A model generated the notes under the pieces. That model was not told where the DNA came from, made no database searches, and saw only the letters and a program-made list of their open reading frames with translations. Source: Desmodus rotundus (lineage: Eukaryota > Chordata > Mammalia > Chiroptera > Phyllostomidae). From it: 64,000 nucleotides of DNA. How positions within the stretch are numbered: position 1 is the stretch's first letter; each line of letters begins with the position of its first letter. This document shows positions 57,040-64,000 of the stretch, in pieces. Both the position numbers and the translations under genes were made by a program. The DNA lies in NCBI RefSeq assembly GCF_022682495.2, contig NC_071390.1, positions 151,566,583 to 151,630,582 of the forward strand, in the 5' to 3' direction.

Positions 57040-57245
57040 CATTAATAATACCTGACATTTGTTGTGCACATACTGAGTCAAGGACCATTCTAAACATTGT
57101 AGTACAATATTGTATGAAAACCTCCCTATAGGCAGTAGGCACAATTAGTACCCTCACTTTATGAGGGATTTGAGGTATAGAGAGGTTGAGTAACTTATTC
57201 TGGGTCACATAGCTAGTAAGTGAGTCAGGGTTTGAATCTAGCCCA
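57040..57245 (-). repeat. MIR SINE, antisense
   Basis: Reverse MIR blocks: tttgttgtgcacatactgag, aggtatagagaggttgagta, gggtcacatagctagtaagt, gagtcagggtttgaatctag. Confidence 0.82.
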
Positions 57246-57545
57246 TGATCTAAATCAGTGCCTTCCAAACTTGAAAGTGCTTGTGAATCAACTGGGGATT
57301 TGGTTAAAAGCAGGTTCTAATGAATGGGTCTGAGGTGTGGGGTGAGATGCGGCATATGTAACAAGCTCCCGAGTGAAGCCAATGCTGCTGGTTTTAGGGT
57401 CACCTTTGAATGACAAGTGTCCACCACACTGGTTCTCAACTTGGTTATGTATTAGAACCACCTGGACAGATTCTTTAAAATAATGAGGCCTAGGTCCCAT
57501 CTCAAATTAGTTCCAGCAGAATCTTTGCATGTGGGGTCTGGGCAG
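57246..57545. mobile_element. Two adjacent MER5A-type hAT relics
   Basis: The first covers about 57246-57425 (cagtgccttccaaacttgaa, atcaactggggatttggtta). The second covers about 57427-57545 (ctggttctcaacttggttat, tagaaccacctggacagatt). Both carry the MER5 terminal block. Confidence 0.72.
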
Positions 57546-57569
57546 GGAAGACACTGAGTGTGGGGATGG

Positions 57570-57690
57570 AGCATTAAAAGTGACTGAAGTTATTGTAAAG
57601 TATATGATTGTCTAACCACTGTGCTGTACATCTGAAGTTAATACAAAATATTTCCTGTAAACTGTAATTGAAAAATAATTTTAAAAAGAA
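57570..57690 (+). mobile_element. Bat L1 3' end fragment
   Basis: Contains taaccactgtgctgtacatc, tgaagttaatacaaaatatt and aaactgtaattgaaaaataa, the L1 3' terminus. Confidence 0.75.
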
Positions 57691-57728
57691 AGCAAAAGAA
57701 CTGACTAAAGTGAATTTTAAAAGGGAAG

Positions 57729-57943
57729 GAGCCCTGGCTGGTGCAGCTCAGTGGATTGAGCACTGGCCTGCGAACCACAGGCTCACGGGTTTGATTCCCA
57801 GTCAGGACACAGGCCTGGGCTCTGGGCCAGGTCCTGGTGGGTGGGCACGAAAGGCCACCACACATTGATGTTTCTCTCCCTCTCTCCCTCCCTCTTTTCC
57901 CCCTCCTTCTAAAAACAAATAAAAATTTTCAAAACTAAAAGGG
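57729..57943 (+). mobile_element. Ves SINE
   Basis: Head gccctggctggtgcagctca, core cccagtcaggacacaggcct, CT-rich stretch and an A-rich tail. Confidence 0.93.
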
Positions 57944-58599
57944 AAGAAGAGGGCAATGTTGATAGTAGGCCATCAACCACAGAATATGATGAGTCTAATT
58001 CTATCTGTGTTGTTGATCTAATTTTTTTAAAAGCACAGTTTGAAATGATTTTTAAACATACTCTGTGCATCTAAATTTAAAAGTACAGTGTTTCTGAGTA
58101 GAGAAAAAATAAAGAAAGAAAATTGTAAAGGTTATTTAGGGAAAGGATGAAAACCAACAAAATATAAAGTCCATTCCCAAGGCTGACGAAGAAAATGTTC
58201 TAATGGAAGCAATAAAAATTTGTTACTTTCTTTTAAATATTTTCCCAAGTTTAAATGACAAGTGCTCAAGGCAGACATGAAACTATAAATGAATAAAATG
58301 TGAGTAGTTCTAATTTTAGAAGACAGGGATATTGTCTTTTGTAGAGATCATTAATTTATAAAGCCAGCATACTCACATAATAAAAAAATAAAATTGCTTA
58401 CCCCTTAAAATTAAATGATATAATTTTTTCTAAATAACTGCAAACTAAACATATATAGATATTTAGTCGAATTTGGATAAAAGTGCCAAGGGAGACTTCT
58501 GATAAATTTTATATGATATGCCTTCAAGTCCATCTGAAATAAGTAACAGTATTAGCCATATGAAGATTTAAATTGTGTAGTATCTATCTGTATAATCCC

Positions 58600-59105
58600 T
58601 GTATTAGCTATCCATTGCTGTATAACAAAATTACCCTCAAATTTAGCAGCTTAAAGCAGTATACACTTACTGTCTCATAGTTTTTGTGGGTTAGGAATTC
58701 GGGAGTGGCTTAGCTGTATGATTCTGGCCCAGGGTCTCTTACAAGGCTCTGGTTAAGATGTAGGCTGGATTTACAATCATCTGAAGACTTCACTTGGGGC
58801 TGGAGGCTCAATTTCCAAGACAGCTTACTCCCAGGGTTGCTGCCAAGGGCCTCAGTTCCTCTCCATAGGGCTGCTTGAGTGTCTTCCTGATCAGACAATT
58901 GGTTCCTGCAGAGCGAACTTTCCAAGAAAGAAGAGGCCTTTTATGAGCTAGTATAAGAGGCCACCATCATCCCTCCCTCCACATTTATTTGTTAGGATCA
59001 AGGCACTTTAGCCCACACTCAAGTGAAGGAGAAATTAAGCTCCACCTCTTTTGAAGAGAGGAGTTTCAAAGGCTTTGTGGACATATTTTTAATGCACCAC
59101 AGATT
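58600..59105 (-). mobile_element. LTR of MaLR/ERVL type, antisense (subfamily unclear)
   Basis: Begins tattagctatccattgctgt, includes ggaattcgggagtggcttag, ctccatagggctgcttgagt, agcccacactcaagtgaagg and ttgtggacatatttttaatg. A non-coding solo LTR. Confidence 0.65.
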
Positions 59106-59214
59106 CTGTCATGTAGAACTGCAGCTTGATGTCAGGGTTGCCTGTCAAGTGGATGATTATATATTTCCCTGAAAAAGTCACCTACCTTCTGTATACCCAG
59201 TGTTTTCACTTCCC

Positions 59215-59400
59215 ATTTATTTCTCAAACCGCTTTTACTGCCACTTTTCCTCTGAACCTCTTCTCCAAAGGTCACTAAAGATCTATTAGTCTCTAATTAA
59301 ATTGTATACCTTTCACATCTTATTTTTATGTCTCTGCAGCATTTGATGCTGTCAATCACTTCCTAAATGAAATTATCTTTCTTTTAGCTTATGATATGAT
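59215..59400 (+). repeat. L2/CR1-type ORF2 fragment
   Basis: Contains tctccaaaggtcactaaaga and gcagcatttgatgctgtcaa, the decayed VTND...FDAV-type region of L2 reverse transcriptase. Confidence 0.55.
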
Positions 59401-59579
59401 ACAGTTACCCGGTTTTCTGTTGTGTTGTATTCAAATAGTGTTTTCTCAGTCCTGCTTGCACAAGACAGCTTTCTCATTTTTGCCAGCTTTTTACCCATGA
59501 AGCAATGATCTTATTATTGTTTTTATTTTCATTTTACGGACATTTTGAAGTACAGAGTCATCTGGGAAAGGTGAGGATG

Positions 59580-60040
59580 GTGTATTAGTTTCAAAGGATC
59601 CTGTAACCAAGTACCAGAAATTGGGCAACCTAAAACCGGGAATTTATAATCTCACAGTTCCAGAGACTGGAAGTCTGAAATCAGGGTGTCAGCAGGCAGG
59701 GTCGTGCTCTTTCTGATGGCTCCAGAGAAGAATCCCTTTTTGCTTCCTGAAGCTTCTGGTGTTTGCCGACAGTCCTTGGTGTTCCTTGGCTTGTGCATGC
59801 ATCACTCCAGTTACATGTTCGTCTTCTCCCTGTGTCTCCACATGGTCTCCCTCTGTGTGTCTGTCCAAAATTTCCCTTTATATAAAGATGCCAGTCACAC
59901 TGGATTAGAGTTCACCCTAATGCCCTCATTTTTACTTATCACTGTAAAGACCCTGTTTCCAAATAAGGTCACCCTCTAAGGTACTAGGGGTTAGGACTTC
60001 CACATATTTTGTGGATACACAAATCAACTCATAACGCATG
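59580..60040 (-). mobile_element. MLT1-like MaLR LTR, antisense
   Basis: Contains gtgtattagtttcaaaggat, aatctcacagttccagagac, cagtcacactggattagagt and ccaaataaggtcaccctcta, reverse-complement MLT1. No internal retroviral genes. Confidence 0.78.
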
Positions 60041-61269
60041 GTGTATTTATTTCCATGTGGAGCACTCACTGCCGGTTAATGAGAAGCCTGTGATATATTA
60101 TGTAACAAATATGAAATCCATTGAGTACTAAAGTAGATACTTGAAATGTTTAAAAATCAGAAAGTATAAGTATAAAATGTATTAGTTGCAACTATTTGAT
60201 AAAAATAGCTTAGTCAATAGATTAGTTCAACAATTATGATGCTATTGTCAAGTTAAAAACTAACCTGTCACTCATGGTGAGACAGATGTACATCGGCCAC
60301 AGCAAGCATTTATTGTTGCACCTGCCCTTTCTTCCTTCTTTTCATGGTAGTGCCTGATTTTTCTGTGTAAAACCAAGTGTTGCTCACTTTCAGTTAGTGT
60401 GGTGTGGTTGGAGCTGATTATACCCCTCTCTTCTACCTATGAGCCGCTGACATAAGCTGGGCTGATGCTTGTCCTCTCTAGAGTTTTGGCTGACAGTATC
60501 GGGAAAGAGATGCGCTTCGTCCACGGGTGTTGCTAAGATGCTGGTGCCTGCCTGGGAAGGAAGCCACTGCAGAGGAAGGCAGAGACCAGAGTGGGGGTGG
60601 GCAGAGAAAGAGAAAGAGAGTTTTTTGATGCTATCTTTAGAGTACTTGGATCCAGCTGCACATGAGGTACAGAACTATCTCTGGTCTCTGCAGTTGAAAG
60701 AGCAAAAAAGAAACCCTTTTTAATCTAGTTGGATTCAAATTGGTATCTAATTCTTGCCCCAGAAAGTGTCCTGACTGACACATGGACTGACATGGAAAGA
60801 TGTCCAGGAAATCCTGTAAAGACAGGGAAAAAAAGAAGCAAGATGCAAAACATATAGGATGACTTCGGTTTTTTTGTAAAAAAAATAAAATAAAAATAAG
60901 AAAAACAATCCTGGAAAAATATATAAGAAACTGTTCAAAGTGCTTAACTAACAGAGAGAGGGAGAGAATGATGCAGAGGAGATTTTTAATTTCTATATAA
61001 TATATTTCCTTATTTTAAAAAATGTGGATATTGAGTACATATTTAATTATTACTAGAAAAAGTGAGTATAATAGTGAAAAATTGGTAATAACATAACTAC
61101 TATCCCACAGTAAGGGGTAATTAAATAAATCATGACTCATCCAAACAACAAATATTATTAAAAATCATGCTTTTAATGCATCTACTATAATAACACAGTA
61201 AAATGGTCACCATTTTATGGTGAGTGCAAAAAGGAACACACAAGTGACACACACAGTAGGACCATAGCA

Positions 61270-61490
61270 TTGTAGGTAACATAGTGGAGTGCTTCACAGT
61301 AGGGACTTCAGCATCGGGCAGCCACATAACTAACAGGACTTCCAGCAAGTTAATCTCTCTGAACTGATTTTTTTTCCTGTGAAAGGTAGAAGATGCTCAT
61401 AGTACCTATCTCATAAGGTTGTTGTGAAGAGTAAATTATTCGTGTAAAGTATCTGTAAAGCACATCTTAAAGGTTATACATATGCATTAG
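61270..61490 (+). repeat. MIR SINE
   Basis: MIR blocks: tccagcaagttaatctctct, gtacctatctcataaggttg, gtaaagtatctgtaaagcac. Confidence 0.75.
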
Positions 61491-63069
61491 GAAAGATAAA
61501 AATACAGCAAAAATTTTAGTAGTTGTTTTTTTTGAGTGGTGAGCTCACTGATAAATTTTTCTTCCATAAACTTCTGTCGACAAACTTGTAGAGAATTTTT
61601 ATGTGTTTATTTGAGTCAAACTGACGACAATTGCTGGGAAGCAAAATCTCAGTGGATTGAGAAAATGTGCTGGAGAATGGCAGTTTTGCAGCACATTTAA
61701 GGAGGGTTACATGAAATCCACTGGTGGTTGATGAAGGAGACAGGAGAAAGCAACGTGGGGGAAATCGCTGCGATTGGATAAAAAGTAAACTGGGAGACAT
61801 GAACTTCTTTTACATTGGTGGATGGAGGAGAGTTAATAAGTAACATTTACAGCACACAGAGGTGGTATTCGGGGAACAAGGTAACAGTGAGGGGTTCTTT
61901 GGTCTTGTGCTCTCTAGCAGTGGTTGTGCCCTGAGGGGTCTAGAAGAGGAGATTGCTCTAACATTTCAAAGATGTTATTTTAGATGCAAATACACAATAC
62001 ACAGACTCAGTAAAGGTAAAGGTTGACCTTTGTCAAGGAAGCTGCAAGCCTAGTACATGATGACTCATCATGACTGCCTTTTAATTAGGAATATTTATGT
62101 TCATACCATCCTGTGTGGTTTCTTTCGGTCTCTGAGTTCCTAGGGCCTGCCGTGCAGGCCTCCCCTGAGCTTGTCAGGTTTGGTATATGGCCCCTTTTTG
62201 GTCCATAGGAAGTGTCAGTGTTTGTCTTGCTGAAATGGTGGACCATTGGGGATGCAGCAAGACCATAACCTTGGTTGCAAGTCAAGGTCAAATTTTTCTC
62301 AAAAGGGCAAGGCGGATAAATGGGAGGCAGTCAGGTCTCATGGGCCTTAATTAAGAAAAAAAAAAAAACACTTTGGGTCATTTCTAACGTGCAAGCTATC
62401 ATGACTGAAGTTTTGCTGTCTGTCTCACTTTTCTGCATTTCGCATCTAATATAATATTTACTTATAGTTTGAGGGCACAACCATGCATCTCTTCAGTTCT
62501 CACAATCTGACCATGAGATGGGTATGATTGTTTACCATTGTCATACCATTTATTGGCATGATTGTTGTTGTTATTGTATTGTGATCCATCTATTTCCCAT
62601 TGGAAGCACTAAGGTGCCATTCACTATTAATCTGATTCCTGCTAGTTGTGCAGTTGGGAACTGTAACTTCAAGTTTAACCTGGGCCAAGACTGTAAGAAC
62701 ACAATGGTGTAAGTTACAATTACCATCAAAAAATTTCCAGAGGCCAGGAGGACAGTAAGAGTTACATAAGGAAATTTCCTATGCCTCAGCAGCTGTTATG
62801 GAGGGCTTATTTATTTATTCATTTATTGCTACTTCAGCTTCCATCTGAATTAATATAGTTAGTAGTCCTTGTTGGGTTAGGGAATAATTATGTTCTCATA
62901 ATTGAGTTTTTGCATTATTCATACATAAAATTTCTTTCTCAAGATTCCTTTCCACAAGTCTTCTACAACTTCCTTTGCCTTTTTAGTTTGCCTCTTTTTT
63001 ACTCATCGGGGAAGGGGAAATCCTGGGAAAGTTCTCAGTCAAAGGGAACATTTGAAGGAAGTAATAATA

Positions 63070-63260
63070 ATGTTTTGTATTTGTGAAACACTTTTTACTT
63101 TTTCAAAGCATTTTTGCGATTGCTATTGAATTGTCAGAAAAAATTACAGGTATTTCCACTTTACAAACAAGAATCTGATGCTCAAAGAGATGAAATGATA
63201 AAAATAAAAGAACTTGTAAATAACAAAGCGAGGACTTGAATGCAGGTCTTCTAGATTAAA
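63070..63260 (-). repeat. MIR SINE, antisense
   Basis: Reverse MIR blocks: ttacaggtatttccacttta, gaatctgatgctcaaagaga, gaggacttgaatgcaggtct. Confidence 0.7.
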
Positions 63261-64000
63261 AAAAAAAGATGAAAAAAGAACAGAGCATTTGTGTGTTTCA
63301 CAAACTGAAGAACCTTTTCCTAGAAGTTGCCCATGATAATATTATTAGATTTTTTTTTTTCCTGTGACTCAGTCTGAAAAATCTTTCATTCCTTAGGGAA
63401 ATTCCACAACATTATTTTTATCTTTCAAGAGTAGTATTTTGTTTTTGCTGTTGTTTGAAAAATTTTCAGTGTGAATGGTTACTTCTGTGGTTCTTAGAAA
63501 AATAATTGGATTCCAGGAGAAATTTGAATAAGGCAAATCGCACTAGAAATTTTTAGTGTGTACATGTTTGTGCTGAGGTAGGAGAAAAGATAGAGGTAAA
63601 ATGGAGAACTCTTAGTGACCAAAAGTAACTAAAATGTTTACAATCTAAACATTATTAAGGAGCATACAAAGTTAAGCTGAAAGGTAATCAGTCCACACAG
63701 AGAGGGAAATGACATGTGGTTTTGTAAAAATAGGTAGGAGCCTTAAATAAATCTGGGCAGGAATAGTGTGTTTGTCCTAAAGGCAGGGCAAGAAGTCTGC
63801 CACCGACACAAAGACCAGCAAAGGCCATTAAAGGGAATTTTAGGAAGGGAGTGACATTGTCTGAATGGCAACGGAGGAAGTTGATTTTGGCAGCCGCTTT
63901 GGGAAAGGGCCTGAGGAAAAAAGTCTGCAGAAGATTCTCAGGGAGAGTAGTGACTGTACAGTATACGTCGGTGGAGTCATAAAAATGGAAAAGTTTGAGC

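Larger units (their letters stand above)
52461..64000. other. Intergenic flank upstream of OCIAD1
   Basis: No exon recognised. By synteny FRYL should start further right on the + strand, outside the window. Repeats are listed separately. The stretches 54200-54900, 55010-55400, 55870-56570, 58000-58590, 60050-61260, 61500-63060 and 63270-64000 hold nothing that I can name with confidence; 60280-60790 and 63660-64000 have the texture of old interspersed repeats. Confidence 0.5.

Noticed and set aside
1..64000. CRISPR arrays, bacterial operons, phage genes, tRNA and rRNA genes
   Set aside because: No regularly spaced repeats, no dense coding, and the only tRNA-like sequences are SINE heads. The DNA is plainly mammalian.
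52461..64000. First exon of FRYL
   Set aside because: Expected by synteny to the right, but no CpG island or matching coding sequence is seen within the window.

Overview
The window is mammalian nuclear DNA, most likely from a bat of the Yangochiroptera or vesper-bat group. The coding sequence is cut into short GT-AG exons separated by kilobases of AT-rich intron. The intergenic DNA is full of MIR, L2, old L1, MaLR LTR and Tigger/MER5-type fossils. At least eight young tRNA-derived SINEs have the Ves structure (head gccctggctggtgtggctca, tail of CT-rich sequence plus A/T-rich repeats), a family characteristic of these bats. There is no prokaryotic or phage signal, no CRISPR array, and no operon. 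Almost all open frames in the window are chance frames or transposon frames.

Two real protein-coding genes are present, and I could rebuild both exon by exon. OCIAD2 is on the + strand: CpG promoter near 8.05-8.48 kb, ATG at 10356, stop at 22019-22021, 153 residues. OCIAD1 is on the - strand: CpG promoter near 51.84-52.46 kb, ATG at 50416, stop at 29915-29913, 247 residues. They are paralogues sharing the OCIA domain and lie tail to tail. This matches the mammalian neighbourhood FRYL - OCIAD1 - OCIAD2 - CWH43 in inverted orientation. The two genes share three internal splice phases and two exon lengths (54 and 48 nt), so their common origin is visible in gene structure alone. Family knowledge places both products in mitochondrial (and for OCIAD1 also endosomal) membranes, in respiratory-chain assembly.

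Layout. 1-8 kb: flank of OCIAD2 with L1, L2 and Ves copies. 8-23.4 kb: OCIAD2, whose introns hold an L1 3' end, a head-to-head pair of inverted Ves SINEs, a nested pair of MaLR LTRs and a Tigger7/MER44-like transposon; its 3' UTR carries an antisense Ves. 23.4-29.4 kb: tail-to-tail interval with L2/MIR and a processed pseudogene of BANF1 bounded by a perfect 12-bp target-site duplication, ending just past the OCIAD1 poly(A) signal. 29.4-52.4 kb: OCIAD1, with a 241-bp MITE-like element in its last intron and a long fossil L1. 52.5-64 kb: intergenic DNA towards the expected position of FRYL, with MaLR, L2, MIR, MER5A and two Ves copies; no exon recognised.

No wholly new biological system was found. 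The most unusual items are the MITE-like element at 30730-30970, the BANF1 retrocopy abutting the OCIAD1 3' end, the inverted Ves pair in an OCIAD2 intron, the glycine replacing the conserved TQG glutamine in OCIAD2, and exon-like signals in the OCIAD1 CpG island. Human comparison sequences used here are from memory of the protein families, not from a search.
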